Source: Sphingomonas endolithica (lineage in GTDB: Bacteria > Pseudomonadota > Alphaproteobacteria > Sphingomonadales > Sphingomonadaceae). From it: 64,000 nt of DNA. The stretch spans positions 2,800,501 through 2,864,500 of the forward strand of contig NZ_CP103057.1 in the NCBI RefSeq assembly GCF_025231525.1, given 5' to 3'. The position numbers and the translations under genes were made by a program. Numbering within the stretch: position 1 is the stretch's first letter; each line of letters begins with the position of its first letter. A model generated the notes under the pieces. The model ran no database searches. It had not been told where the DNA came from and worked only from the letters and a program-made list of their open reading frames with translations. This document shows positions 47,691 to 57,219 of the stretch, one piece after another.

Positions 47691-48817
47691 GGCGCACTCG
47701 CGAAGGCGAACCCCTCGGCCGCGAGACCCGGGCCAAAGGCGAGCGCGACGCCATCACGGATCGGCGGACCGGCAAGCAGCCGCGCCAGCACGAACATCAA
47801 GGTGGCCGAGGACATGTTGCCATTTTCCGCCAGAACCCCGCGCGAGGCGGCAAGCGTCTCGGGCGCGAGGTGCAGACTCGTCTCGACCGCATCGAGGATC
47901 GAGCGGCCGCCGGCATGAACCGCCCAACCGTCGATCTGCTGCGGCGTGCGCCCGCCGGTCGCGGCAGCGGCGAACAACGGATCGGACAGCGCCGTGGCGA
48001 TTCGGCCCGGCACCTCGCCCGACAGATGCATGGCGAAGCCGCGATCGGTGATCGCCCAGCGGATCAGGTCGTGCGAATCGTCGAGCGTGGTGGCGAAGGG
48101 CTGGCCGAGCGCGAAGCCCTGCGGGTCGGCGGTCACCAGGGCCGCCGCCGCGCCGTCGCCGAATTGCAGCATGGCGAGCAGCGGCTCGATCTCAGGCGTA
48201 TCCTGCAGGTGCAATGTCGACAGCTCGACACACAGGACGAGCACGCGCGCGGCGGGCTCGGAGCGCACGATGTGGCGCGCGCTGCGCAGCGCGGCGACCG
48301 CGGCATAGCAGCCCATGAAGCCGATCAGCAGCCGTTCGACCGAGGAGGGCAGGCCAAGGCGGCGGGCGACGATCTGGTCGATGCCGGGCGCGACGAAGCC
48401 GGTGCAACTGGCAACCACGAGATGCGTGATGCCCTCCAGCGACGCCTCAGCGCGCAGCCGATCGATCGCGGCCAGCCCCAGTATCGGCGCGGCCTCGGCA
48501 TAGAGCAGCATGCGATCGCCCGTGCCGGGCAGGATCGCATCGGCATAGAAGCCGCCGGGATCGACCGGTGATCCGCCATCCGCCTGCGCCGGCAGCACCG
48601 ACCAGCGATGCCCAATGCCGGCGCGCGACGCCATGCGGTCGAACAGCCTGGCGGCACGCGGATCGGGCAGCCGTTGGCGTGCCCAGCCGATGAACGCGTG
48701 GTGGATGTCATGGTCCGGAACGGCGGTGCCGATGGCGTTGAGATAGGCGTGGGCGGACGATGCTGAGGACAAGTAGCGGCTTTCAGGCGCGCGGAGGTGT
48801 CTCCGCGTCGGTAACAT
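47687..48817 (-). CDS. Type III polyketide synthase
   Basis: 376 residues, the normal length for chalcone/stilbene-synthase-like enzymes. The catalytic triad is complete: Cys138 in VVASCTGFVAPGID, His301 in GWAVHAGGRSILD and Asn334 in ENGNMSSATLM. The GFMGCYAAVAAL and QFGDGAAAALV blocks are family hallmarks. The product class (alkylresorcinol, alkylpyrone or small phenol) cannot be read from sequence. First gene of a three-gene operon. The start is uncertain because no clear ribosome site precedes ATG 48817. Confidence 0.92.
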   Translation of the reverse strand: MLPTRRHLRAPESRYLSSASSAHAYLNAIGTAVPDHDIHHAFIGWARQRLPDPRAARLFDRMASRAGIGHRWSVLPAQADGGSPVDPGGFYADAILPGTGDRMLLYAEAAPILGLAAIDRLRAEASLEGITHLVVASCTGFVAPGIDQIVARRLGLPSSVERLLIGFMGCYAAVAALRSARHIVRSEPAARVLVLCVELSTLHLQDTPEIEPLLAMLQFGDGAAAALVTADPQGFALGQPFATTLDDSHDLIRWAITDRGFAMHLSGEVPGRIATALSDPLFAAAATGGRTPQQIDGWAVHAGGRSILDAVETSLHLAPETLAASRGVLAENGNMSSATLMFVLARLLAGPPIRDGVALAFGPGLAAEGFAFASAP

Positions 48818-48885
48818 AACGCTAGTATGTCACAGTCGATCCGCCAGCGCCGATTGCGCTGGCTGCGTCGGAAGCTCTGGAAAAT

Positions 48886-48972
48886 TGGTGCGGCCGAGAA
48901 GACTCGAACTTCCACGGGCTTTCGCCCACAACGACCTCAACGTTGCGCGTCTACCAGTTCCGCCACGGCCGC
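48886..48972 (-). tRNA. tRNA-Leu(GAG)
   Basis: The minus strand begins GCGGCCGTGGCGGAACTGG, has an anticodon stem CAACG/CGTTG with loop TTGAGGT (anticodon GAG), a long variable arm (GTGGGCGAAAGCCCGT), T-arm GTTCGAGTC and acceptor CGGCCGC-A-CCA. Length 87 nt with CCA, as expected for tRNA-Leu. Confidence 0.97.
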
Positions 48973-49092
48973 ACGTAACTTGGAGCCGGGCGAACCCGGC
49001 AGCTGGTAGGCGAGCGCCCCTAGCAAGCAGCAGGCACGATGGCAAGCGGTGCGATGCGTGAGGCGCCGAGCGTCACCCTGCTGTGGGCGCGC

Positions 49093-49860
49093 TCAGCGCG
49101 CGCCGGCGAAACTGAGCACCAGTTTTTCGGAATTCACCGGCACGTCGAGCTTGGCGCTGTTGAACTCCACGCTACCACGCGGTGGCAGTGCCATCTTCTC
49201 CGGCCGGATCGTCCAGTTATACACCAGCCGCCCCTGCGCATCGCGCAATTCGACGCGGATGTCGGGCACCGGCTGCTTTGTGTCGGTCGGATTGACGACC
49301 TTGCCGCTGACCGCGAACATCTCGCTGCCATTGGCGAGATCGCGGCGCTCGATCGGGTTCTCGACCATGCGCAGCGGCGACTCCTCGGCGGCGATCGGCA
49401 GGCCGAGCTGTCCGGCAATGTTCGAGCTGCCGAAATACAGCAGCGCGGCAAGAGCGGCGAGCATCAGCATGCCCGTGGCGAGCGCGACCATCGTCCAAAG
49501 TCGCGCCGGGTTGCGCCGCGGCCGGAAGGGCGGTTGATGCGCGAAGGCGTCGTAATCGGGATCACTGGGTGGCGTGATCACCTCGCGTACGATCGGTGCG
49601 GCAGGCGCGTCGATGGCAGTGGGGGCGAGCGCGGCCACCGGCGATGGCGCCGTCGGGGCGGGGGGCGGAACAGGGGCCGGCGGCGCCACGGCGGGCGCGA
49701 GCTTGGCGCGCTCGATCAGGTCGAGCGGCGGCGCGACCGGTGCCGGTGCCTGGAACCAGCTGTGCCGGCAGGCGGCGCAGCGCACCGTGCGGCCATCGGG
49801 GCCGATGGCGCTATCGGGTACGACGTAACGGGTGTGGCATTCGGTACATTCGAGGATCAT
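49093..49860 (-). CDS. Zinc-ribbon / DUF3426-like membrane protein
   Basis: 255 residues. The N-terminal [35 protein letters not shown] is an MJ0042-type zinc ribbon (two CxxC pairs). A proline-rich linker is followed by one transmembrane helix ([20 protein letters not shown]) and a C-terminal beta domain ([26 protein letters not shown]... WTIRP) resembling DUF3426. This group is common near ftsE in alphaproteobacteria; no function is proven. It is divergent from ftsE by 198 bp. Confidence 0.8.
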   Translation of the reverse strand: MILECTECHTRYVVPDSAIGPDGRTVRCAACRHSWFQAPAPVAPPLDLIERAKLAPAVAPPAPVPPPAPTAPSPVAALAPTAIDAPAAPIVREVITPPSDPDYDAFAHQPPFRPRRNPARLWTMVALATGMLMLAALAALLYFGSSNIAGQLGLPIAAEESPLRMVENPIERRDLANGSEMFAVSGKVVNPTDTKQPVPDIRVELRDAQGRLVYNWTIRPEKMALPPRGSVEFNSAKLDVPVNSEKLVLSFAGAR

Positions 49861-50058
49861 CGGGCGGCTTCGCTTCAGCAGACGTCCGGAGCCGGAACGC
49901 GTTATCGCTAAACTAAACACCCGAAGCGGCCAGCGCGCAAGGGCTGCGGCGACCGGTCGGCGCGGCGTGTCGCCCGCCCTCGTGCTTGCTGCGCAGGGTG
50001 TGATCGTGCGAAGACCTTAACAGGGCAGTGTATTCAGCGAGACGGGCACGCGCCGGTA

Positions 50059-50766
50059 ATGGCCAATATCGTACAATTCGAGAATGTCGGCCTCCGCTAC
50101 GGCGCGGGCCAGGAGACGCTGAGCGACGTCAGCTTCACGCTGGCCAGCGGCGCCTTCTATTTTCTCACCGGATCGAGCGGCGCGGGCAAGACATCGCTGC
50201 TGAAGTTGCTGTATCTGTCGCAACGCCCGACGCGCGGGCTGATCAAGCTGTTCGGCGAGGATGCGGTGACGTTGCCGCGCAAGCGCCTGCCGGGCTTTCG
50301 CCGCCGCATCGGCGTGGTGTTCCAGGATTTCCGGCTGGTGCCGCATCTGTCTGCCTATGACAATATCGCGCTGCCGCTGCGCGTATCGGGCGTGCCTGAG
50401 GCCGATATCGCGGCGCCGGTGCGCGAGATGCTGGCCTGGGTCGGCCTCTCCGACAAGCTTCGCGCCAAGCCGCCGACCATGTCGGGCGGCGAGCAGCAGC
50501 GTGTGGCGATCGCCCGCGCGGTAATCAGTCGGCCCGAAATCCTGGTTGCAGACGAACCGACCGGGAACGTCGATCCCGACATGGCGGAACGGCTGCTGCA
50601 TTTGTTCGAATCGCTCAACCGGCTAGGGACGACGGTGGTCGTCGCAACGCACGATTTCCACCTGCTCGGCCGCATCCCCAACGCCAACATGATGCGGCTC
50701 GACAACGGCAAGCTGCTCGACCCGACCGGATCGCTGCGCTTCCCGCTGCCGCCACCTGAGCGATAA
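50059..50766 (+). CDS. ftsE: Cell division ATP-binding protein FtsE
   Basis: 235 residues. ABC ATPase: Walker A GSSGAGKTS, Q-loop VVFQDFRLVPHLSAYDN, signature MSGGEQQRVAIARA, Walker B ILVADEPTGNVD, H-loop ATHD. FtsE and FtsX couple ATP hydrolysis to activation of periplasmic amidases at the division site. ftsX starts 2 bp after its stop. Confidence 0.94.
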   Translation: MANIVQFENVGLRYGAGQETLSDVSFTLASGAFYFLTGSSGAGKTSLLKLLYLSQRPTRGLIKLFGEDAVTLPRKRLPGFRRRIGVVFQDFRLVPHLSAYDNIALPLRVSGVPEADIAAPVREMLAWVGLSDKLRAKPPTMSGGEQQRVAIARAVISRPEILVADEPTGNVDPDMAERLLHLFESLNRLGTTVVVATHDFHLLGRIPNANMMRLDNGKLLDPTGSLRFPLPPPER

Positions 50767-50768
50767 AG

Positions 50769-51662
50769 TTGGCGATCAAGCTAGTTCCTTCGTCCGCCGA
50801 TCGGCGCTTGCTCGACGAACGTCGCGGCACGCGCGCGATGATGTGGATCATGGCGATCATGCTGTTCCTGACGGTGCTTGCCGGTGCATTGGGGCTGGCG
50901 ACACGCTCGGCTTCGTCGTTGCTCGACCGTCAGCTCGCCGGGCGCCTGACGGTGCAGATCCTGGCGCCGGTGGAAGGCGAACGCGCCCGGGAGGCGGCGG
51001 CGGCACTGGCGACGCTCCGGGCGCAGCCGCAGGTGCGGCACGCTGCGGCGGTGGATCGCGCCGCGCTGGCGTCGCTGCTGCGCCCGTGGCTTGGCTCGGA
51101 CGGCGCCGATCCCGATCTGCCGATCCCGGCGATGATCGACGCCGATCTGCGCGTTACCGACGCCGCCGCGCTGGCGCAGGTGCGCGGGGCGGTGCTGGCG
51201 GCAGCGCCATCGGCGCGGATCGATCGGCAGGAAAGCTGGATGTCGCCGGTGGCCGACTTCATGGACATGGTAACCGGGCTGGCGCTCGCACTGGTGCTGT
51301 TGATGGCAGCGGCCACCGCGGTGGTGGTAATCCTGGCGGCACGCGCGGGGCTGGAGACGCATAACGACACGATCGAAGTGCTGCACATGCTGGGATCGAC
51401 CGACATCCAGGTGTCGCGCCTGTTCCAGCGGCGCATCGCGCTCGATACGCTGCTGGGCGGAGCGCTGGGGGCGGTGTTGGCAGGCGGCGTGATCGTGGTG
51501 GTGGGGTCGCAGCTCGGGCTGCTGGGATCGGACCTGCTCGGCGGCATGACGCTGGCGACGGGCGACTGGATCGCGCTGGCGCTCCTGCCGGTGGCGTTCG
51601 CCTTGCTCGCGACGATGGCGGCGCGGGTCGCAATCATCGCCGCGCTGAGCAAGATCCTGTGA
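50769..51662 (+). CDS. ftsX: Cell division protein FtsX
   Basis: 297 residues from TTG 50769. Four membrane helices: one near residues 22-40, then three after residue 160 (LALALVLLMAAATAVVVILA, LGGALGAVLAGGVIVVVG, WIALALLPVAFALLATMAA), with a periplasmic loop between the first and second. The typical MacB/FtsX layout. It overlaps the next gene by 4 bp. Confidence 0.9.
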   Translation: MAIKLVPSSADRRLLDERRGTRAMMWIMAIMLFLTVLAGALGLATRSASSLLDRQLAGRLTVQILAPVEGERAREAAAALATLRAQPQVRHAAAVDRAALASLLRPWLGSDGADPDLPIPAMIDADLRVTDAAALAQVRGAVLAAAPSARIDRQESWMSPVADFMDMVTGLALALVLLMAAATAVVVILAARAGLETHNDTIEVLHMLGSTDIQVSRLFQRRIALDTLLGGALGAVLAGGVIVVVGSQLGLLGSDLLGGMTLATGDWIALALLPVAFALLATMAARVAIIAALSKIL

Positions 51663-52207
51663 TCCGCCGCCTCATCGGCATCGTCGTCTTCCTGTGGCTC
51701 ACCGGCTTCGCGCTGTTCATGCTAGCGCTGGCCAAGCCGCTGGAGAATGTGCGGACCGACGCGATCGTCGTGCCGACCGGCGGCGCAGGGCGGATCGATC
51801 GCGGGCTGGTGTTGCTCAAGGCCAAGGCTGCGCGGCGCATGCTGATCAGCGGCGTGGCACCGGAGGTTCGCGTCGTCGAACTGGCGGTGCACTATAAGAG
51901 TGCGCGCTTGTTCGCCTGCTGCATCGATCTGGGGCACGAGGCCGTCGATACGCAATCCAATGCCGAGGAGACCGCGCAATGGGTGCAGGCGCATGGCTAT
52001 ACATCGGTACGACTGGTGACGTCGGACTGGCATGTCGCACGCGCGCGGCTGGAACTGGTCAACGCGCTGCACCGGCTCGAGCCGGAACGCGACGTGCGCG
52101 TGGTGGGTGATGGCGTGCGGAGCCACCCGCGATTGATGCTGCTCGTCGCCGAGTACAACAAATTGTTGCTGCGCCAGTTCGCCATGTGGGTAGGGATCGG
52201 GCGATGA
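51659..52207 (+). CDS. YdcF-family (DUF218) membrane-anchored protein
   Basis: 182 residues with an N-terminal membrane anchor (LIGIVVFLWLTGFALFMLALA) and the DUF218 core: AIVVPTGGAGRIDRGLVLLKAKAARRMLISG, DTQSNAEETAQWVQ, VTSDWHVARARLELV. Coupled to ftsX (GTGA overlap) and to plsC (4-bp overlap), so ftsE-ftsX-ydcF-plsC is one operon; an envelope role is likely, but the chemistry is unknown. Confidence 0.85.
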   Translation: MIRRLIGIVVFLWLTGFALFMLALAKPLENVRTDAIVVPTGGAGRIDRGLVLLKAKAARRMLISGVAPEVRVVELAVHYKSARLFACCIDLGHEAVDTQSNAEETAQWVQAHGYTSVRLVTSDWHVARARLELVNALHRLEPERDVRVVGDGVRSHPRLMLLVAEYNKLLLRQFAMWVGIGR

Positions 52208-52896
52208 TCTGGCTGCGCAACATCCTTTACATGATGGTGTTCTACACCATCTCCGCCCCGATCGTGCTGGCGACGCCGATCACCGCCTTGTTCGGGCGCC
52301 GCGCGATGGTGCTGCACACGCATTTCTGGACGCGCTTCCATCATTGGGCAACGCGCACGTTCCTGGGGATCCGCCAGCAGATCGAGGGGCAGCCGGTGCT
52401 CGGCACGCCAGTGATCTATGCCGCCAAGCACCAGGCGATGTACGAGGCGATCGAACTGGGGCGGATGCTCAGCACCTCGGCGGTGGTGATGAAGGAGGAA
52501 TTGGCCAACATCCCGGTGTGGGGCTGGGCGGCGAAACGCTACGGCGTCATCGTCGTCGATCGCGAGGCATCGGCGGCGGCGCTGATGCGCATGGTGCGCG
52601 AGGCGAAGGCAGCGCTCGCCGAGGGGAGATCGATCGTGATCTTTCCCGAAGGCACGCGCGTACCGCCAGGCGAGCAGCCGCCGCTGCGTGCGGGTTTCGC
52701 CGGATTGTACCAGATGCTGAAGGTGCCGGTGGTGCCGATCGCGATCGACAGTGCCACCGTGTGGCCGCGCAAGGGGCCGAAACGATCGGGGATCGTGCGC
52801 TTCCGCTTCGGGGAGGCGATCCCACCGGGGCTGCCGCGCGCCGAAGCGGAGGCGCGGGTGCATGCAGCGATCAACGTGCTGGATGTGCCGGGGTGA
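52204..52896 (+). CDS. plsC: 1-acyl-sn-glycerol-3-phosphate acyltransferase
   Basis: 230 residues from ATG 52204. One or two N-terminal hydrophobic segments, then the acyltransferase motifs: AAKHQAMYEAIEL (HX4D-type motif with Glu in place of Asp), VVDREASAAA (motif II), VIFPEGTRVPPG (motif III) and VPVVPIAID (motif IV). It makes phosphatidic acid at the membrane. The Glu in motif I is conservative; activity is likely. Confidence 0.9.
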   Translation: MIWLRNILYMMVFYTISAPIVLATPITALFGRRAMVLHTHFWTRFHHWATRTFLGIRQQIEGQPVLGTPVIYAAKHQAMYEAIELGRMLSTSAVVMKEELANIPVWGWAAKRYGVIVVDREASAAALMRMVREAKAALAEGRSIVIFPEGTRVPPGEQPPLRAGFAGLYQMLKVPVVPIAIDSATVWPRKGPKRSGIVRFRFGEAIPPGLPRAEAEARVHAAINVLDVPG

Positions 52897-52913
52897 CGAC
52901 TGGCTAAGTGAGC

Positions 52914-53822
52914 CTAATCATGCGTGCGGCCGAAATCGGGCGCGGGGTCGTCCTGGCCTTGTTCGATGATGCCGCGGCGGATCGCGCGGGTGCGGGTGAA
53001 ATGGTCGAACAACTCGTCGCCTTTGCCCAGGCGGATGGCGCGTTGCAGGGCGGTGAGATCCTCCGAAAAACGCTGCAGCATGTCGAGCACCGCTTCCCGG
53101 TTGGTGAGGAACACGTCGCGCCACATCGTCGGATCGGATGCCGCGATGCGCGTGAAATCGCGAAACCCGCCGGCAGAATATTTGATCACCTCGGATTGCG
53201 TCACTTCCTCGAGATCCGAGGCGGTGCCGACGATCGTATAGGCGATGAGATGCGGTAGGTGGCTGGTGACGGCGAGGACACGGTCATGATGCTCGGGCGC
53301 CATGGTTTCGATATCGGCGCCCAGACGCCGCCAGAATTCGGAAACGCGCTCGACAGCGACCGAATTGGCGTTCTCTGGCGGGGTAATGATGCACCAGCGC
53401 TTCTGGAACAGCGAGGCAAAGCCGGCCTCGGGGCCGCTGCGTTCGGTGCCGGCGACGGGATGGGCGGGAACGATCGTCGCGCCGGGCAGCGCCGCGGTCA
53501 GCACGCGAAGCACTTCGGCTTTGGACGACCCGACATCGCTGACGATCGCATCGGCAGGAAGGTCGGCGGCGAGATCGGCAGCGGCGGCGGCCATTGCGCC
53601 GACGGGCACGCACAGGACGACGAGATCGGCGTCGATCACCGCGGCGCCGGCAGAATCGGTGACGTCGTCGCATAATTGCAAGCGATCGACGGTGGCGCGC
53701 ACGTCCGGATCGGCGTCATAGCCGGTGAGGCGCACGTTCGGCATATGCGCGCGCACCGCGCGGGCGATTGACGAGCCGATCAGCCCGAGCCCGACGATCG
53801 TGACGCGCGCGAAGGGCAGCAT
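52914..53822 (-). CDS. tyrC: Prephenate/arogenate dehydrogenase
   Basis: 302 residues. The Rossmann motif VTIVGLGLIGSSIARAVR, the SDVGSSKAEV and AHPVAGTERSGPEAG motifs and the catalytic His/Arg segment EHHDRVLAVTSHLPHLIAY identify the TyrA family. Cofactor and substrate preference (prephenate or arogenate) cannot be assigned. It is coupled to hisC by a 1-bp overlap (ATGA reading of stop and start). Confidence 0.9.
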   Translation of the reverse strand: MLPFARVTIVGLGLIGSSIARAVRAHMPNVRLTGYDADPDVRATVDRLQLCDDVTDSAGAAVIDADLVVLCVPVGAMAAAAADLAADLPADAIVSDVGSSKAEVLRVLTAALPGATIVPAHPVAGTERSGPEAGFASLFQKRWCIITPPENANSVAVERVSEFWRRLGADIETMAPEHHDRVLAVTSHLPHLIAYTIVGTASDLEEVTQSEVIKYSAGGFRDFTRIAASDPTMWRDVFLTNREAVLDMLQRFSEDLTALQRAIRLGKGDELFDHFTRTRAIRRGIIEQGQDDPAPDFGRTHD

Positions 53823-54922
53823 CAGCCGGCGTCGTCGACCAGCTTGCGCAGCGCCGCCGCAACGCCTTGTGTCTCGTCCGCGGTGCCGATGGTGATGCGA
53901 AGGCCGTGGGGCAGTCCCTGACCCGGGAGCCAGCGGACGATATAGCCGGCGTCCATCAGCCCTTTGTACGCGACCTCGGCCGTCAGCTTGCCCTCGAACA
54001 GGACGAGCACGAAGTTCGCTTGGCTGGGTACGGCGCGCAGGCCCGCATTGCCGAGCTTGCCAATCTCATCCGAGAACCAGCGCCGCCACTTAGCATTGTG
54101 CGCTTTGGTGTGCGCGACGAAGTCGGTGTCGCCGAGCGCGGCGACCGCCGCGGCAGTCCCGGCGATGGTGATGCTGAACGGCAGCCGGATGCGGTGCATC
54201 GCGTCGATGATCGGTTGCGCGGCATAGCCCCAGCCGATGCGCTCGGCGGCCAGCCCATACATCTTGGAGAAGGTGCGCGTGACGAGCACGTTGCTGGCGG
54301 TCTCCGCCAGCGCCATGCCGCCATCCTCGGCATCGCCGTCGATATATTCGGCATAGGCATGGTCGAGCACGAGCAGAATGTCGGGGCGGAGACCGGCGTG
54401 CAGGCGGGCGATCTCGTCGCGTGCGGCGTAGGTGCCGGTCGGGTTATTGGGATTGGCGATGTAGATCACGCGCGTGCGATCGGTGACGCAGGCGAGCACC
54501 GCGTCGACGTCGGTGGCGTAATCCTTGTCGGGGGCGATGACCGGTTCGGCGCCGACGCGGCGGGTGGCGATCTCGTAGACAGCGAAGCCGTAGCGCACGT
54601 GGATGATCTCGTCGCCCGGCCCGGCATAGGCGCCGGCAATCAGGTGGAGCACTTCATCGGAACCGTTGCCGTAGATGATGCGGGCGGGATCCAGGCCGTG
54701 CCTGGCCGCCAGCACCTCGCGCAGTTCGGTCGCGCCGGCGTCGGGATAGCGTTCCAGCGTGTCGGCTGCGCCGGCAAACGTCGCACGCGCGGCGGGGCTG
54801 GTGCCGAGCGGGTTTTCGTTCGACGAGAGCTTGACGACCTTGCGCCCGTCATCGGTGGTCGAGCGGCCGGGAATGTATGGCGCGATGGCCATGATCCAGG
54901 GTTTTGGCTGAGGTGCTGTCAT
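53822..54922 (-). CDS. hisC: Histidinol-phosphate/aromatic aminotransferase
   Basis: 366 residues from the ATG at 54922 (MTAPQPKPWIMAI). KLSSNENPLGTSP, YGNGSDEVLHLI, IANPNNPTGTYA and the PLP-lysine motif TFSKMYGLAAERIGWG are those of HisC. In alphaproteobacteria this enzyme often serves both histidine and tyrosine/phenylalanine synthesis, consistent with its position before tyrC. It is divergent from metX across 66 bp. Confidence 0.93.
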   Translation of the reverse strand: MTAPQPKPWIMAIAPYIPGRSTTDDGRKVVKLSSNENPLGTSPAARATFAGAADTLERYPDAGATELREVLAARHGLDPARIIYGNGSDEVLHLIAGAYAGPGDEIIHVRYGFAVYEIATRRVGAEPVIAPDKDYATDVDAVLACVTDRTRVIYIANPNNPTGTYAARDEIARLHAGLRPDILLVLDHAYAEYIDGDAEDGGMALAETASNVLVTRTFSKMYGLAAERIGWGYAAQPIIDAMHRIRLPFSITIAGTAAAVAALGDTDFVAHTKAHNAKWRRWFSDEIGKLGNAGLRAVPSQANFVLVLFEGKLTAEVAYKGLMDAGYIVRWLPGQGLPHGLRITIGTADETQGVAAALRKLVDDAG

Positions 54923-54951
54923 GGTTGCCGGGCATAGCGAGCGGGGGAAAA

Positions 54952-54980
54952 TTGACAAGCAGGGCAGACGCACCCTAGCG
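54952..54980 (+). promoter_or_regulatory. Candidate metX promoter
   Basis: TTGACA at 54952-54957 is 17 bp before CTAGCG. Start codon about 10 bp beyond the -10 would make metX near-leaderless. Only the -35 is convincing. Confidence 0.3.
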
Positions 54981-54988
54981 CTCCGCGC

Positions 54989-56137
54989 GTGACCGTCACC
55001 GACCCCGCAAGCGACCAACGCTTTGGCCTCGACCGCCGCATCACGCTGGCAGGGCCGCTGCGGCTCGACGGCGGCGGGCTGCTGTCGCCGGTGGACATCG
55101 CTTACGAGACGTACGGCACGCTGGATGCCGAGCGCAGCAACGCGATCCTGATCTGTCATGCGCTGACCGGCGACCAGCATGTCGCCAGCAGCCATCCGGC
55201 GACGGGAAAGCCCGGTTGGTGGGCGCGCATGGTGGGTCCGGGCAAACCGGTCGATCCGGCGCGGCACTTCATCGTCTGTGCCAATGTGCTGGGCAGTTGC
55301 ATGGGATCGTCGGGGCCGGCGACCGTCAACCCCGCGACCGGCGCGCCATGGGCGATGGCCTTCCCGGTGATCACCATTCGCGACATGGTGCGCGCGCAAG
55401 CCATGCTGCTCGATCATCTCGGCATCGCCACGCTGCAGGCGGTGGTCGGCGGATCGATGGGCGGCATGCAGGCGCTGAGCTGGCCCGCGACCTTCCCCGA
55501 ACGCGTGAAAGCGTGCGTGGTGATCGCCTCCACGGCGCGGCACACGGCGCAGAACATCGCGTTTCATGAGGTCGGGCGGCAGGCGGTGATGGCCGATCCC
55601 AAGTGGCGCGGCGGGGCCTATTACGGCGATCAGGATCCGCCGGCCGCCGGCCTTGCGGTAGCTCGGATGGCCGCGCACATCACCTACCTGTCCGAGGCGG
55701 GTCTAACGGAGAAATTCGGCCGCAAGTTGCAGGCGCGTCCCGATCATCCCAATGGCGCCAAGACGTTCGGGTTCGACGCGGATTTCCAGATCGAAAGCTA
55801 TTTGCGTCACCAGGGGATCGCCTTCGTCGATCGCTTCGATGCGAACTCCTATCTCTACATCACGCGGGCGATGGATTATTTCGATCTTGCCGAGGAACAT
55901 GGCGGACATCTGGCCAAGGCATTCGCCGCCAGCAAGGCGCGCTTCTGCCTGGTCAGCTTCGACACCGACTGGCTGTATCCGACCGCGGAGTCGCGCGCGA
56001 TCGTCCATGCGCTGAACGCCGCCGGCGCGCCGGTAAGCTTCGTCGAGCTTTCCAGCCCGTTCGGCCATGATGCGTTCCTGCTCGAGTCACCCGAGTTGAA
56101 CCGGGTGGTGGATGGCTTCCTGAGGGCGTGGCAGTGA
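54989..56137 (+). CDS. metX: Homoserine O-acetyltransferase/succinyltransferase (MetX type)
   Basis: 382 residues from GTG 54989. Alpha/beta hydrolase Met[42 protein letters not shown] (nucleophile Ser) and C-terminal [10 protein letters not shown] / [10 protein letters not shown] with the Asp and His of the triad. It acylates homoserine in methionine synthesis; whether acetyl or succinyl is used is not clear from sequence. A GNAT gene overlaps its stop by 4 bp. Confidence 0.93.
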   Translation: MTVTDPASDQRFGLDRRITLAGPLRLDGGGLLSPVDIAYETYGTLDAERSNAILICHALTGDQHVASSHPATGKPGWWARMVGPGKPVDPARHFIVCANVLGSCMGSSGPATVNPATGAPWAMAFPVITIRDMVRAQAMLLDHLGIATLQAVVGGSMGGMQALSWPATFPERVKACVVIASTARHTAQNIAFHEVGRQAVMADPKWRGGAYYGDQDPPAAGLAVARMAAHITYLSEAGLTEKFGRKLQARPDHPNGAKTFGFDADFQIESYLRHQGIAFVDRFDANSYLYITRAMDYFDLAEEHGGHLAKAFAASKARFCLVSFDTDWLYPTAESRAIVHALNAAGAPVSFVELSSPFGHDAFLLESPELNRVVDGFLRAWQ

Positions 56138-56571
56138 GCGAGATCATCCTGTCCGACGACAAGGCGCTGCTCCAGGTCGATCGCATCCATAACTGGCTGG
56201 CATCGAGCTACTGGTCGCCGGGCATCGAACGGGCGCTGGTCGAGCGTGCGATCTCCGGATCGCATTGTCTGGGCGCCTATCGGGATGGCGAGCAATTGGG
56301 GTATGCGCGCGCAATTACCGATCATGCGACCTTCGCGTGGATCGCCGATGTATGGGTTGATGAAGCCGGGCGTGGGCAGGGGCTGGGGCGGCGCATGGTC
56401 AGTTGGTTCGTCGATCATCCTCTCTTCGCGGGCATCCGGCGCATCCCTTTGGCGACGCTCGATGCGCACGGCGTCTACGAGGGCATTGGCTTTCACGCGC
56501 CGATCCGGCCGGAGCGCTACATGGAACGGCTCCAGCCCGGCGCGGCCGACATCTTGCGAAACCAGCCATGA
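56134..56571 (+). CDS. GNAT-family acetyltransferase
   Basis: 145 residues from the GTG that overlaps the metX stop. [28 protein letters not shown] holds the Q/RxxGxG/A acetyl-CoA motif; the N-terminal half ([24 protein letters not shown]) resembles YjgM/YafP-like small GNATs of the metX neighbourhood. The substrate is unknown. It sits between metX and metW, whose products normally lie side by side, with overlaps on both sides. Confidence 0.8.
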   Translation: MSEIILSDDKALLQVDRIHNWLASSYWSPGIERALVERAISGSHCLGAYRDGEQLGYARAITDHATFAWIADVWVDEAGRGQGLGRRMVSWFVDHPLFAGIRRIPLATLDAHGVYEGIGFHAPIRPERYMERLQPGAADILRNQP

Positions 56572-57155
56572 GCCTGCGCCCCGATCTTGCAATCATCGCC
56601 GAGCATGTCGCGGCCGGGTCACGCGTCCTGGACGTCGGCTGCGGCGATGGCGCGCTGATGGCGGCGTTGCAAAGCACGCGGGGTGCCGATGCCCGGGGGC
56701 TGGAGATTGACGGCGGCAATGTCGCGGCAGCTGTGTCGCGCGGCCTGTCCGTGATCCAGGGCGATGCCGACACCGATCTGGCGGATTATCCTGATGCCAG
56801 CTTCGACTACGCGATCCTCAGTCAGACGCTGCAGACCGCCCGGCGGCCGGACGTGGTGCTCGATCAATTGCTGCGGATCGGTCGGCGTGCGTTCGTCTCC
56901 TTTCCCAATTTCGCGCATTGGCGGGTGCGCGCTTCGCTGTTGTGGGGCGGACGGATGCCGGTGACCCGTTTGTTGCCGGAACGCTGGTTCGACACGCCCA
57001 ACATCCACCACCTGACGATAGATGATTTTCGGGCCTATGTGCAGGAACATGGGGTGACCGTGGAGGGCGCCTGGTTCCTGTCCGGCGACAAGCAGACGAC
57101 GTCGGCTGCGGCCAACTTCCTGGCCGAGCATGCGGTGTTCCTGCTAAGGCATTGA
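56568..57155 (+). CDS. metW: Methionine biosynthesis protein MetW
   Basis: 195 residues from ATG 56568. The MetW signature RVLDVGCGDGALMAALQ followed by GLEIDGGNVAAAVSRGLSVIQGDADTDL, ILSQTLQTARRPDVVLDQLLRIG and SFPNFAHWRVR is clear. MetW is a methyltransferase-like partner of MetX needed for methionine synthesis in pseudomonads and alphaproteobacteria. It overlaps the GNAT stop by 4 bp. Confidence 0.93.
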   Translation: MSLRPDLAIIAEHVAAGSRVLDVGCGDGALMAALQSTRGADARGLEIDGGNVAAAVSRGLSVIQGDADTDLADYPDASFDYAILSQTLQTARRPDVVLDQLLRIGRRAFVSFPNFAHWRVRASLLWGGRMPVTRLLPERWFDTPNIHHLTIDDFRAYVQEHGVTVEGAWFLSGDKQTTSAAANFLAEHAVFLLRH

Positions 57156-57164
57156 TCTCGATCA

Positions 57165-57189
57165 GGAACCAATCTATCGCCGGATGGTT
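57165..57189 (+). promoter_or_regulatory. Candidate EcfG (general stress) promoter
   Basis: GGAAC-N17-GTT matches the EcfG-type consensus (GGAAC, 16-17 bases, CGTT) except that the base before GTT is G. It lies about 30 bp before the start of the receiver-domain gene. Confidence 0.4.
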
Positions 57190-57219
57190 GACTTTACGAA
57201 TATCGTCATCGGAACTTGA

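Noticed and set aside
54923..54988. A SAM-II riboswitch before metX
   Set aside because: SAM-II is common in this place in alphaproteobacteria, but the 66-bp gap shows no SAM-II pseudoknot pattern and is too short to hold one plus a leader.
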